A model generated the notes under the pieces. That model saw nothing but the letters and a program-made list of their open reading frames with translations, made no database searches and had not been told where the DNA came from. Shown here in pieces: positions 48,219-59,157 of a stretch of DNA of 64,000 bases (its first letter is position 1; each line of letters begins with the position of its first letter). This DNA is from SZUA-36 sp963749115 (GTDB lineage: Bacteria > Pseudomonadota > Gammaproteobacteria > Xanthomonadales > SZUA-36), in contig CAVVLP010000004.1 of the NCBI GenBank assembly GCA_963749115.1, positions 62,001-126,000 of the forward strand, written 5' to 3'. The translations under genes and the position numbers were made by a program.

Positions 48219-49706
48219 CTAATTATCATTCAGTCCGGTCGCCTGGTTAAAGGCATTGATGAGTTGGTCCCATTCATCCACAACTTCCTGTGAGAAGACC
48301 TCGGACCAGAAGTCTTCATCCCACAGTTCACGAAGCTCTTCTGAAGTACGGCCCTGCTGTTCCACCCAGGTGAAATATTTGAAGTTATGCAATGCCTTGC
48401 GATCGGCATAGCTCAGCTCCCGCAAATGGTCGGGGCCTGTACCCATCAGGTAGCGTCCAAAATGCTGGTCGGCCATGTGGGTCGTGTAGGGTCCATGTTT
48501 CTCCAGCATCTCCTCGACACGCGATGAATACAGTTCCATCGAGTCGGTCAGGGGTGTAAAAATCACATCACGGCCATCCATATCGTAGTAGCGGGCCGTT
48601 TTGATACTCGCAACGAGGTTACACAGACCTGAAATACCGATCTGGCCCAGCGCTGCGATGGTCGCTTCATCCACACCTTCACGACGCAGACAGGCATGAC
48701 CTTCGTGCTCGTTAAACAAACGCATCAATTGCATCGTCTGCTCGTCGTCCACGGCCACCACCATATCGGTATTGCGCACATTGTGAATCCACGGTATGTG
48801 CTTGTCGCCAATACCCTCGATACGGTGCTCGCCAAAACCGAAACGTAACAAGGTGGGACACTGCAGGGCCTCGGTCGCCACCACGCGGATACCGGGGTGA
48901 TGACTGCGCAGAAAATCACCGGCGGCCAGCGTTCCGGCAGAACCCGTGGCGCTGACATAGGCAGACAGGCGACCCGTTTCTCCGCGCGGGTTCACGGCGT
49001 AGTGATTATCGAAGATTTCACCGATCAGGGAACCGGTGGTATGGTAATGCCAGATAGCGTTACCAAACTCCTCAAACTGGTTAAAAATGACAACACCGTC
49101 ACCGCGTTCACGCCGCAATTCCCAGCATTTGTCGTAGATTTCCTTGACGTTCGATTCGGTCCCCGGTGTTGCGATGATCTCGTCGGTGCCGATTTCCCGC
49201 AACCAGTCGAAACGTTCATGACTCATTCCCTCGGGCAGGATGGCAACTGCGGGGCAGGCCAGCAGGGCACAGTCATAGGCCCCACCACGGCAATAGTTGC
49301 CGGTTGAAGGCCAGACCGCCTTCTGTGTATCAGGATCGAAGGCCCCGGTGACCAGGCGTGGCACCAGGCAACCGTATGCTGCTCCGACCTTGTGAGCGCC
49401 GGTTGGAAACCACTTGCCGCTTATACCGACGATTCTTGCATCCACACCGGTGAGTGAGGAGGGAAATTCGATCCAGTTACCCTCACCAAAACCACCGCCC
49501 TGCTCCACCGGTTCGTTTTTCCAGGTGATACGAAACAGGTTGGCCGGTTCCAGGTCCCACAGACCAATTTGCCGAAGCCGTGCTTTTATCACCTCCGGCA
49601 CCAGGCCGGGGTCTTTCATCTGGGCAAAAGTCGGCAGAATGATGTTGCGCTCACGGGCACGTTTGATACTTTTCCTGAGCACGTCTTCGCGTCTGTCCGG
49701 TATCAT
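48219..49706 (-). CDS. PLP-dependent fold-type II enzyme in the YgeX position
   Basis: 495 residues, longer than YgeX (about 400). The PLP lysine is likely in FPTGAHKVGAAYGCLV, with substrate loops STGNYCRGGAYDCALL and SATGSAGTLAAGDFLRSH. E. coli places YgeX, a 2,3-diaminopropionate ammonia-lyase, between YgeW and YgeY. This protein sits one step away and looks like the cysteine synthase branch with extra N- and C-terminal regions. A lyase or deaminase role in the same pathway is inferred from place, not from sequence. It starts 12 bases after xdhD ends. Confidence 0.75.
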   Translation of the reverse strand: MIPDRREDVLRKSIKRARERNIILPTFAQMKDPGLVPEVIKARLRQIGLWDLEPANLFRITWKNEPVEQGGGFGEGNWIEFPSSLTGVDARIVGISGKWFPTGAHKVGAAYGCLVPRLVTGAFDPDTQKAVWPSTGNYCRGGAYDCALLACPAVAILPEGMSHERFDWLREIGTDEIIATPGTESNVKEIYDKCWELRRERGDGVVIFNQFEEFGNAIWHYHTTGSLIGEIFDNHYAVNPRGETGRLSAYVSATGSAGTLAAGDFLRSHHPGIRVVATEALQCPTLLRFGFGEHRIEGIGDKHIPWIHNVRNTDMVVAVDDEQTMQLMRLFNEHEGHACLRREGVDEATIAALGQIGISGLCNLVASIKTARYYDMDGRDVIFTPLTDSMELYSSRVEEMLEKHGPYTTHMADQHFGRYLMGTGPDHLRELSYADRKALHNFKYFTWVEQQGRTSEELRELWDEDFWSEVFSQEVVDEWDQLINAFNQATGLNDN

Positions 49707-49718
49707 TCGGTATCAGTT

Positions 49719-52615
49719 TCACTTTTCACCTCCGAGGGTGACCACGGGTATGGGTGTAAGGTCGCCCCAGCCCAATTCAACTTCTTTCACTCCGGAGCGC
49801 ATGGCCCGCAGCAGCCCATCCTGATCGACAGGCAAACTACGCACACGCACACCGGTGGCACGGTAAATAGCATTGGTGATAGCAGCGCTGGTCGGAATAC
49901 TCGGCAATTCCCCGACACCCTTGGCACCATGCGGCCCGGTGGAGGTCGGATGCTCTACGATATGCGAGATGATCTTCGGCGTGTGCCTTATGCCAGGCAT
50001 CTTGTAACGTGCCATCACATTGGTCCAGGGCAGACCCTGTTCCTGGATATAGTGCTCGGTAAGCGCATAGCCGATACACATGACAATCCCACCTTCGACC
50101 TGCCCTTCCAGTGTCAGCGGATTGATCGCACGACCGACGTCATGGGCAGCAATCACCTTGCGTACCTTGACTTCACCGGTGTCCGTGTCGATTTCACACA
50201 GTACTGCCTGGGCGCAAAACCAAAGGCAAAATGCATGTCACCACCGGTGCCCAGTGGCTGGGTTTTCGGAGCCCAGTACTCGTACTCGGCCATGGTCGGT
50301 GTACCGGACCTTGCTGCCACACTGACCACCTCTGCCAGGCTTACAGTCCTGTCTGCGATCTTGAAACAGTTGGCGCGGAAATCAAGTTCGCCCGGAGCAC
50401 AAGCTAACAGCCCGGCGGCAGTCGGCGTGAGTTGCTCTACCAGGGATCTTGCCGCGTAGCGGGCCGCATTACCGCTGACAAAGGTTTGTCGACTGGCGGT
50501 CGTGGGGCCGCCATCCGGGCAGTAATCGGTGTCTCCCAACAGCACATTCACATGGCTGGCCGGGATACCCAGTTCCTCCGCAGTAATGGCTGACAGCACG
50601 GCAGGCAAGCCCTGCCCCAATTCTGCTGCGGTGGTCCGCACCTCGGCGCGCACCGCACCACCGGGCTCGACCGATAACTCGACCTGGGCCCTGGACTTAT
50701 CCGGTGCGCCACCACCCAGACCGGTGTTCTTGTAGCCAACGGCAAAGCCCCAGGAAAATTGCCGATGACCCTCCTTCCAGGTCCAGCGAAAGTCATCTTT
50801 TCGCATATCCTGATCCACCCGCGCGATACATTCGTTCAGACCAACGCTTTCGCGCATCTTCTGACCGGTGGCGGTTACCAGACCCACATCCAGTGCATTC
50901 ATACGGCGGAACTCGACGGCATCAAGCCCCAGTTCCTCCGCGAGGATATCCATGTTGCTTTCCACTGCAAAACAGCTCTGTGAAACCCCGAACCCACGAA
51001 AGGCGCCACAGGGTGCGTTGTTGGTATAGGCGGCGAAGCAATCCACCTTTACATGCGGCACATTGTAAGGGCCGGATGCATGGGTGGTGGCGCGGGTCAG
51101 ACACCTTTTCGCTGAGACTGGCGTAAGCACCGCCATCACCGTAGAGCGTGGCTTCCACCGCGGTAAGCCTGCCCTCGCGGGTGGCACCGGTGCGAATACG
51201 GATGACCGTAGCGTGTCGCTTGGGGTGGAAAAGCAGACTTTCCTGACGCGAATAGAGCATCTTGACCGGGCGCTTTGTCACATCGCTGAGCAAGGCAACG
51301 TGTACCTGTCCGGCTATATCTTCCTTGCCGCCAAAACCGCCACCCATCAGGGTTGCAACGACACGTACCTGTTCGGGTTCCAGTCCAAGCGCAGCCGCCG
51401 CCTGATCCCGGTCCAGGTAGGGTATCTGGCTGCCGACATAGATTGATAGCTTGTCATGAATCGCCGTTTCACCACGCACGGCAGCGGCATCGGTAGATCC
51501 CGCCAAAATCGGCGGGGTTGTAAGCCGGCAGGTACACCGATGGCGCACTCGGGTTCCAGGAACATATGCTCGGTGGTTGGTGTACGGTAGGTCCGGTCAA
51601 CGATGACGTCGGCCTCGGCAAAACCCTCGGCAACATCACCCTTAGCCACCTTGATGTGTTTCAGCAGGTTGCCATCCGGCCGGCTTTCATGCACCACGGG
51701 GGCTTGGGGTCTGAGAGCCGCCATCGCATCGGTAACCGCGGGCAACAGTTCGTATTCCACCCGGATCAGCTCCAATGCCCGGTCAGCAATAGTCTCGCTG
51801 TCAGCGGCGACGATCGCCACTGCATCCCCGCCATATCGCACCTTATCGCCACATAAAACCGGCCAGTCAAGATCGACGATACCGTGAAGATTGCGACCGG
51901 GCACGTCCTCGTGAGTTAAAACGGCACGCACGCCTGCAAGTGTTCGTGCAGCACGGGTGTCAATCGAACGTATGCGCGCGTGTGGCACACCGGCACGCAG
52001 GGTGCGCGCGTACAACATACCTGGAAACTGATAGTCATCGGTAAATTTTGCCTGGCCACGAATCTTGGCCAGGGCATCCGGGTTGGGTCGCGCCCTGCCT
52101 ACCTCAAAACTGGCGGCGGCTGTTGTCGGGATATAGGGTGGAACATCCTGACCGGAGGCCTGTTTGACGGCATTGATGACACTCTGGTAACCGGTGCAAC
52201 GGCAATAGGTATCCTTCAGGGCAACCTTGATGTCATTCTCATCCGGGACCTCACCTGCAGCCTGCTTCTGATCCAGTAGTGCCTTGGAGGTCATGATCAG
52301 ACCGGGGGTGCAAATACCACACTGCACCGCGCCGTGATCCAGAAATGCCTGTTGCAATGGATGTAAACTTTCGTTAACCGACAGACCTTCAATGGTCTCA
52401 ACCTCGGCACCCGATGCTTTGAAGGCCGGATAGGTGCAACTCACAACAGGTGTGCCATTGACCAGCACGGTGCAAATACCACACTCGGCCTCGTTGCAAC
52501 CGATCTTGGTACCGGTCAGACCAAGGTCTTCGCGTAAAACCTCGGACAGAAATCGTGATTCCGGGACATCCAGATCCACTGCCCTGCCATTGACCCGCAT
52601 CTGCAAGCGACTCAT
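49719..52615 (-). CDS. xdhD: XdhD-like molybdenum hydroxylase with fused 2Fe-2S domains, four frameshifts
   Basis: A xanthine dehydrogenase-family protein of about 964 residues in which the 2Fe-2S subunit is fused to the molybdopterin subunit, as in E. coli XdhD. N-terminal ligands are GCNEAECGICTVLVNG, QCGICTPG and CRCTGYQSV. Molybdenum-domain motifs include GGGFGGKEDIAGQ, GAFRGFGVSQ and, near the C-terminus, HGAKGVGELP with the catalytic Glu. One extra base each near 51525, 51500, 51103 and 50214 must be removed to keep one frame. Substrate is probably xanthine, hypoxanthine or a related purine. The start is the ATG at 52615 overlapping the ygfM stop. Confidence 0.9.
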
Positions 52616-53516
52616 AAGCCGACTCCCTGTGGCACTGCCCGACCACTGCGTGCGCGTTCGGCGGCACGGGCCAGGATGATGGGTAAATGTGTACGGATCA
52701 TTTCCGCACGGTATTCCCGCGTGGCCCTGTGCTTGCTGGTACGTAGCGGCACCGAGTCCAGTACGGCATCTGCCGCCTGGTCGAACTTGTTGCGGCACCG
52801 CTGACCCGCCTTTTAGCAGGTCCATGGCCGGTTCGGCCAGGTACGGTACCGGTCCGGCGGGGCCAAGGCTGATGCGAACTGCGGTGATGGTGTTGTTGTC
52901 GTTCAACTGTAAACGCGCCGCCATCGAGATCATCGGCAATGCCACACCCTGGGGTCGCATGATGCGGGTAAAAGCGGAACCCTCGCCTGCTGCCGTGGGC
53001 CGGAAACGTAGCCGTGTCAGCAATGCCCGGTGCGGATCAATTGCGCTTTTGCCCGGTCCCAGGAAGACATCCTGCAAGGGCATCCAGCGTTGGCCGCCAG
53101 CATCGGTGACTTCGACTTCCCCGCCGAGTGCCAGCAGACCGATACTGCCGTCGCCTGCCGGCATGGCATGCGCGACATTACCGGCCAGCGTGGCGACATT
53201 GCGTACTTGCGGGCCACCAATAACACCACAACTTTCCACCAGGCAGGTGCCGAAACGGATGATGGATTCCTCGTGAACAATCCGTGTATGTGTGACCGCG
53301 CAACCAATGACAATACGGTCGTGTTCCTTGCTAATACGGTTCAGACCGTCTATCCGGGATGTATCCACCATCGCTTCCACGACCGGACTCTGACCCTGTT
53401 GTATTTCAAGCAAAAGATCGGTTCCACCACCGATTACCCGGGCACGCCCTTCGTAGTGCTTCAACAACTCAACCGCCTCGTCTACAGAGTGCGGTGTGTG
53501 GTAGTTTTTCCAGCAA
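52612..53516 (-). CDS. ygfM: YgfM-like FAD-binding subunit of molybdenum hydroxylase, two frameshifts
   Basis: The FAD-carrying electron-transfer subunit for XdhD. The flavin loop is RARVIGGGTDLLLEIQQG, followed by VIGGPQVRNVATLAGNVAHA, typical of the CoxM/XdhB family. An extra base near 52788 makes the end read through into xdhD; corrected, it runs KFDQAADAVLDSVPLR to a TGA at 52612 that overlaps the xdhD ATG. At the 5' end no start lies in frame; a TTG at 53516 with one extra A removed gives M-L-E-N-Y-H-T-P-H-S-V, which mirrors the E. coli YgfM opening. The start is uncertain. Confidence 0.82.
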
Positions 53517-53561
53517 ATCCTGATAACTGCGTTCCTCTTGTCATAAACCTTGTTCCCGGCC

Positions 53562-54885
53562 TTAGTGAATCCGGCTCCAGAGACGTGCTGCACGTTCACA
53601 ACAGCGGGCGCGGATGGCCTCTTCATCCAGGTGCGGCAGCTGACCTTCATCCATGATCACGCAACCACGCGCTATGGTTGTACGCACGCGGGCGAAGCTC
53701 AGCCCGAACAGCAGGTGCCCGTAAAAGGTATCGGCGTTCAGCGGCGTGAATGGCAGGTATTCGGGAATCATGATGTCGGCCAACTGACCCGGCGCCAGGG
53801 CACCGCGTGGTTCTTTGAATACGCGGTTGGCAATGTCGCGGTTGTTCTCCAGCAGGATCCGGCAGGCCTCGACAAAGGCGATGGCCGGATCGCGATGCAG
53901 CGTGCGTTGGTGCAGATACATGGCACGGGCCTGGGAGATCATGTGTCCGGACATCCCATCCGTGCCGACACCGATGGCAATACCGTGCTTGAGAAAGTCC
54001 AGGATCGGCGCAACCCTGAGCCCGTTGTTCATATTGGATTCGGGATTGTTCACCAGCATTGAACCGGTGGAGTGCAGCAACTCCATTTCATGCGGCTCCA
54101 AATAGCTGCCGTGGACAAATATCGTCTTCTCACCGGGAATTTCAAAATCCTTAAAACGATCCATGAGCTGCCGGCCATAACGCTCCATCGTCAGCCGTGC
54201 ATCGATCCGGATCTTCGGCGGCGTGAACGTGGAATCCGCAATCCAGCCCATGCCTGGCTTCAGCACAACGCTGCAATGTTCCTGTTCCAAGCGTCATCAG
54301 GGCATGCAAACCGAAAAGCGCGGACATCTGTCCATCATCGGTCTGCTGACATTTACGAATCCAGCGCTCATTCTCCTCGATACCCTCACCTTCCCGGTTA
54401 CGGTCCGAGACCTCGTAACTGAGACAACCACTCAGGCCAGTCTCTTTGAACGCAATCTCGATCAGGTCAAGACTGCCCTCAACACAGGCCGGCGAGGCAT
54501 GGTGATCGATGATCGTGGTGCAACCCGACCGGACCGCGTCCATCAGCGCCAGCAGCGCAGAGTGATAAACGTCTTCAGCGTCCAGCGCTGCGTCGAGTTT
54601 CCACCATAACTTCGAAAGAATCCCTTCGAAATTCCGCGCCGGTGTACCTGGTGGTGTGAAACCCCGTGCGAACGTGGAGTAGAGGTGATGGTGAGCGTTG
54701 ATCAGGCCCGGCATGACGATGCTGCCGCGGGCATCGATGCAACGGTCTGCAGTACGTCTGATCGCCGATGATTCACCGACTTCGATGATCTGCCTGTTTT
54801 CAATATACACACTGCCGTTGGCAATGAAGCGGTTCGCTTCATCCAGCGTCACCAGGTGTCCATTGGTGATCAGCAGTGAGCTCAT
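53562..54885 (-). CDS. ssnA: Putative aminohydrolase SsnA, one frameshift
   Basis: A metal-dependent amidohydrolase of the guanine deaminase/chlorohydrolase kind, about 440 residues. The metal-binding HxH region is VMPGLINAHHHLYSTFARG. One extra base near 54209 breaks the frame; corrected it reads GFHVHAAEDRIDARLTMERY, containing the next His, and continues with FVHGSYLEPHEMELL and VGTDGMSGHMISQ. SsnA is one of the genes needed for anaerobic urate degradation. Start is MSSLLITNGH at 54885, with GGGAGAGC upstream. Confidence 0.9.
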
Positions 54886-55077
54886 CTTTTTGCTCTCCCG
54901 GTTCAAGGAAAAATACCGTTTCATTACGGATTTCTGAGCCATAGATTCTGAATGGATTCCGGATCTTAGGCGTTGATCTACGTCACCTTGTAAGTTAATC
55001 GGCCAATGCTGGCAGAAAGTTGGTTATGGTGTTTCAAGTATCATTACGCGGGTGGTCAGGCAGGAGAACATAAGCCA

Positions 55078-55671
55078 ATGACAGAAAATCAAATTAAACG
55101 ATGCTGGTGGTGTGGTGATGACCCCCTGTACCAGTCATACCACGATAATGAGTGGGGCGTACCCGTACACGATGAGCGGGACCTGTTCGAATTTCTCTGT
55201 CTCGAGGGTGCACAAGCCGGCCTCAGCTGGATCACGATATTACGCAAGCGCGAACACTACCGCCTGGTTTTTGATCAGTTTGATGCGGAGAAAATTGCGC
55301 GATACGATGAAGCAAAAATTGCCTCGCTGCTTTCCGACGCCGGCATCGTGCGTAACAAGCTCAAGGTGAATGGCTTTGTAAAGAATGCTCGGGCCTATCT
55401 GGCCTTGCTTGATGGGGGTTTGAGTCTGGATCAGTATCTGTGGGGTTTCGTTGATGGCGAGACCATCCAGAATAACTTTCAATTCTCTAATCAGATACCC
55501 GCTAACACACCCGTTTCCGATGCTATGTCAAAAGATTTGAAAAAACGTGGTTTCACGTTTGTCGGCAGCACCATTTGTTACGCGTTTATGCAGGCGGCGG
55601 GTCTCGTCAATGACCACCTGAGCGACTGCTCGCGTTTTGCTGCTCTTGGCGGCACGATTCATTCCCCATAA
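55078..55671 (+). CDS. tag: DNA-3-methyladenine glycosylase I (Tag)
   Basis: Excises 3-methyladenine from alkylated DNA. The 197-residue product opens with RCWWCGDDPLYQSYHDNEWG, containing zinc-binding Cys and the Tag hallmark, and includes FEFLCLEGAQAGLSWITILR and the C-terminal zinc ligands HLSDCSRF. The start at 55078 (MTENQIKRC) is used since the upstream ATG at 55006 adds a non-conserved extension. It is the only plus-strand gene inside the purine cluster, lying between ssnA and ygfK. Confidence 0.93.
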   Translation: MTENQIKRCWWCGDDPLYQSYHDNEWGVPVHDERDLFEFLCLEGAQAGLSWITILRKREHYRLVFDQFDAEKIARYDEAKIASLLSDAGIVRNKLKVNGFVKNARAYLALLDGGLSLDQYLWGFVDGETIQNNFQFSNQIPANTPVSDAMSKDLKKRGFTFVGSTICYAFMQAAGLVNDHLSDCSRFAALGGTIHSP

Positions 55672-55744
55672 CCCGGATGAGGAATTTTGCCTGTCAGTGG
55701 CACACTCGGCATCCAATGCAGTCGGCAGATGGGGTAACGACTTT

Positions 55745-58700
55745 CTAATACCATTGAGCAGTACATACATGTGGCAGCAGGTTCAAGTGACAGTGCATCA
55801 CCCGCCGGGCGTTCGCGGTGACTTCGAATTGCGTACCGGTTCGAAATGTTTCCGTATCCAGCTGGGCACTGAACAAGGGGCCCTGGTAGTCCAGTTTTCC
55901 ATTCAGTTCGATACGGTGTGTTTCGTTCTGCCAACGAGCTTCCATCACCCATGTATCCGCTGGCGCGAAATACCATAAACGCATTTTCCTGTTGCGCTGC
56001 AAATTCTGCCCGCTCCAGGTAAAGCCGTGGTTTATCCCGGTAGGGTTCTCCTGCTGTTGGACAAAACGTCGTGCAGTTTCCGCACTCGTTACAAAAATCC
56101 GTCAGTACAGCGATCTGGAATGCCTGCTCTACAGACCAGGTTTTTCCTGCACGTGTGTTGATTCCATCGGCTGCCATTTTCAATTCGGGCAATCGCACCT
56201 CGAACGGTTCTGTCTGCCAGGTTTGCAGTGCCAGGTTGGGACAGACACCCACGCAGAGGCTACAGTACTCGTGACAATCCAGGCAGCGTGCTGCTTCTGT
56301 CTGTGCCTGCTGTTCGTCGTAGGTCAGCACCACCTCTTTGGAGTTGTGCCGGTTCTCAAGCGCCGTGTGCAGCACGGGAACCCGCCATTGCCGGAGGCCG
56401 CGCTTTCGCAGCAGTCCGGCCGTGTCAATGGCTGTTGACTCCCGGGTTTCGGGGGGTGATTGGCCAAGGATGGCCGCGGCTATGGCCTTGCCGTCAGCAG
56501 TCGCCTCGACGATCGAGGATGGACCATCATTGGCCACATCACCGCCGGCATAAACACCGGGCACCGAGGTCTCAAAGGATTCAGGATCGGCCTCAATGTA
56601 ACCCCAGCGGTTGACCTCGATCGGTTCTTCATCAAAGAAATCAAGGATCGCGTGCTGGCTGATGGCCAGAATCAGTGTATCGACCGGTATCTCAAATTCG
56701 GAATCCTGCACCTCAAATGGTATCTTTCGACCGGAGCTATCACGCTCGCCCCTGAACTCCATGGTCCGGCACAACAAGCCACGCAACTTACCGTCTTCAA
56801 CAAGTAACCGTTGTGGTTTTGCCAACTCCACCACCTCGATGCCTTCTTCTGCCAGCAAGGCCACTTCTTCACGATCTGCGGGCATCTGGTCAATGGTGCG
56901 ACGGTAGATGACACTGATACGGCTATCGGATAGGCGCCAGGCGGTGCGTGCGCAGTCCATTGCGGTATCACCGGCGCCAATGATACCGACGTGTTTGCCA
57001 ACCCGGACCGGCTTTCCTTCCCTTGCCTGTCTTAAGAAAAACAGGGCATCCATAACCCCGTCACTATCTTCACCCGCCAGACCCAGCTTCTTACCCAGCT
57101 GAGCCCCAACCATGATCACGACACGATCAAAACCATCACGGCGTAGCTGCGAGAGATGAATGTCCCGGCCTGCCTTGACCTCGTAATGGATCTTCACACC
57201 GAGTTGCAGCAGACGCTCAAGATCACGGCCAAACACCGCTTCCGGTAGTCTGAATTCGGGTATGGCTCCGCCGACCATTCCTCCCGCGTAGGGATGCATT
57301 TCAAAAATCTCGACCGTGCATCCGGCCAGTGCCAGTTCCGATGCTGCCGCCATACCACCGGGACCGGCGCCGATGATCGCCACTTTCAGACTGCCCGCTG
57401 CCGGTACCCGGGAAACCACCCCGGGCTTTGTCTCATGCTCCATGATAAAACGCTTGATATCACGGATGGCCAGCGGTTCATCAAGATGCGTGCGGATGCA
57501 ACTGCTCTCGCAAAGGTGATCGCAGACCCGTCCAAGGGTGGAGGCGATGGGATTGTCGATCAGGGTCAGACGCAGGGCTTCTTCAAATTCGCCATCCCTG
57601 ACCGCGTTCATATATTGCGGCACTTTCTGATTGATCGCGCAGCGATCAACGCAGGGTGCCTCGATACAATCAAACAAACCCAGCTTACGCGGTGTTTTGC
57701 TGCGGGATGTTAAAAACGTTGCTTTCTGCAGCCTGCGCTGGCGGCGGGTCTGCAGTGCATAAAGGTATAAATTGATACGTGTGTTGGCATGAATATCGTG
57801 CGGTGTGGCATTGGTCGGGGCTGATCCTGCGAACGCTTTCGCAAAGGAAAACTCGCTGATATCTGCCGCCCGGGCGTTTATCAAGGCTTCTCTTACCAGC
57901 TCAATATACTGGAGCAAACGCAGATAACCGCCGGTTTTGAGCAGATCGGAACAGACCGTTATGGTCTGCATACCGGCCGCCAGCAGATCCGCTGCATTAA
58001 AGCAGTCAGCACCGGCTGAAAATGACATCGGTAAGTCGCCTTCAAACTCCTCGGACAGTTGCCGCGCAAGGTTCACCGTGATTGCATGCAACGCACGTCC
58101 GGACAGGTAACTCATTTTTTCCGCCGTGTTAAACACTGTACGGGTGTTTTCTACTTCGAGTGTATTACTGAGTTTTACACCAAAGTGCAGACCAGATCGA
58201 CGCGCCACACCTTTAAGCGTGCCTAACATTCTCACGGCGTCCGGGTATTTCAGATCATGCTCAAAGGCGATATCCGGAACCACAACATCGTCGTAGCCGA
58301 GATCATCATGCAATATCGCGCGTACCTGTTCGGGGCCTAACAGGGTCGGGTTACATTTAACATAGGTATGCAGACCCTGCTCTTCCATCAGGTATGCACA
58401 AATTTTTTCAATTTCCTGCGGCGGACAACCATGCATCGTGGACAGGGTCACGTTGTCGGAAATCCGGTCCGGTATCTGCACTTGCCGGATTCCGGGATAA
58501 AAGCGGGCCACCTGATCCACCATTTCCTGCTTGTAGCTGGAACAATCACGCATCTGGTGCAGAAACCATTGCATATTTGGCTTGCGGATACCTGCGAGGT
58601 CATATCCGACACTGAGATTGAAGACGATACCGGGTAAATCACCGGTGAAACCGAGCTTGTGGTGTAAGGCGTGTATCAGTACCCAGGCACGCAGGTACTC

Positions 58701-59066
58701 GTCAAATGACTGGTAGATTTTCAGTTCCTGCGACCACTCGACGTTATAGCCCTCGTCCTGCATATCGATACAGGGTTTGGAGACATTGAGTTCATCCAGT
58801 GTCTGAACAGTTTTCAGTTCGATATAACGTGCACCGCACAACCACGCCGCAACGATGTTCTGTGCCATTTGCGTGTGCGGGCCCGCAGCCGGGCCAAACG
58901 GGGTTTCCAATGGATGCCCAAAGGCGCTGGTGCGGAACGGATCATCCCTGTGTGGAACAAAGAAATGTTGTCGCGGGATTCCCAAAATCGAATCGCTGGA
59001 ATCCAGCTCGCCAAAAATCCATTCGAACAGTTGTTCTGATGAAATCGGAAAAAATAAGTCAGACAT
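55745..59066 (-). CDS. ygfK: YgfK: flavin/Fe-S oxidoreductase of the purine cluster, one frameshift
   Basis: A very large multidomain protein (about 1106 residues). Order: a dihydroorotate dehydrogenase-like barrel (PFGPAAGPHTQMAQNIVAAW, IELKTVQTLDELNVSKPC); a GltD-type Fe-S region (CVDRCAINQKVPQYM, RVCDHLCESSC); FAD binding (VAIIGAGPGGMAAASELALA); NAD(P) binding (VGIIGAGDTAMDCARTAW); and two ferredoxin clusters (CLDCHEYCSLCVGVCPN, CNECGNCTTFCPTAGEP). One extra base near 55998 cuts off the C-terminus; corrected, it continues RLWYFAPADTWVMEARW and ends at 55745. YgfK was long called a selenate reductase subunit and is now tied to anaerobic urate breakdown. Confidence 0.92.
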
Positions 59067-59157
59067 AGTTAACTCAATGCCCAAAGCCCACGATCATACC
59101 CTCGCCTGATTTTTCAATCCCTGCCCAAAGCAACGGACTTGACCGTCATATGGCGAA

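Noticed and set aside
49569..50459. 296-residue plus-strand frame opposite the PLP enzyme and xdhD
   Set aside because: Cysteine/histidine-rich sequence without known motifs, covering two confirmed genes on the other strand.
51347..53650. Single 767-residue fusion of FAD, Fe-S and molybdenum domains
   Set aside because: The segment linking FAD and Fe-S domains is out-of-frame junk; a one-base correction gives two normal overlapping genes.
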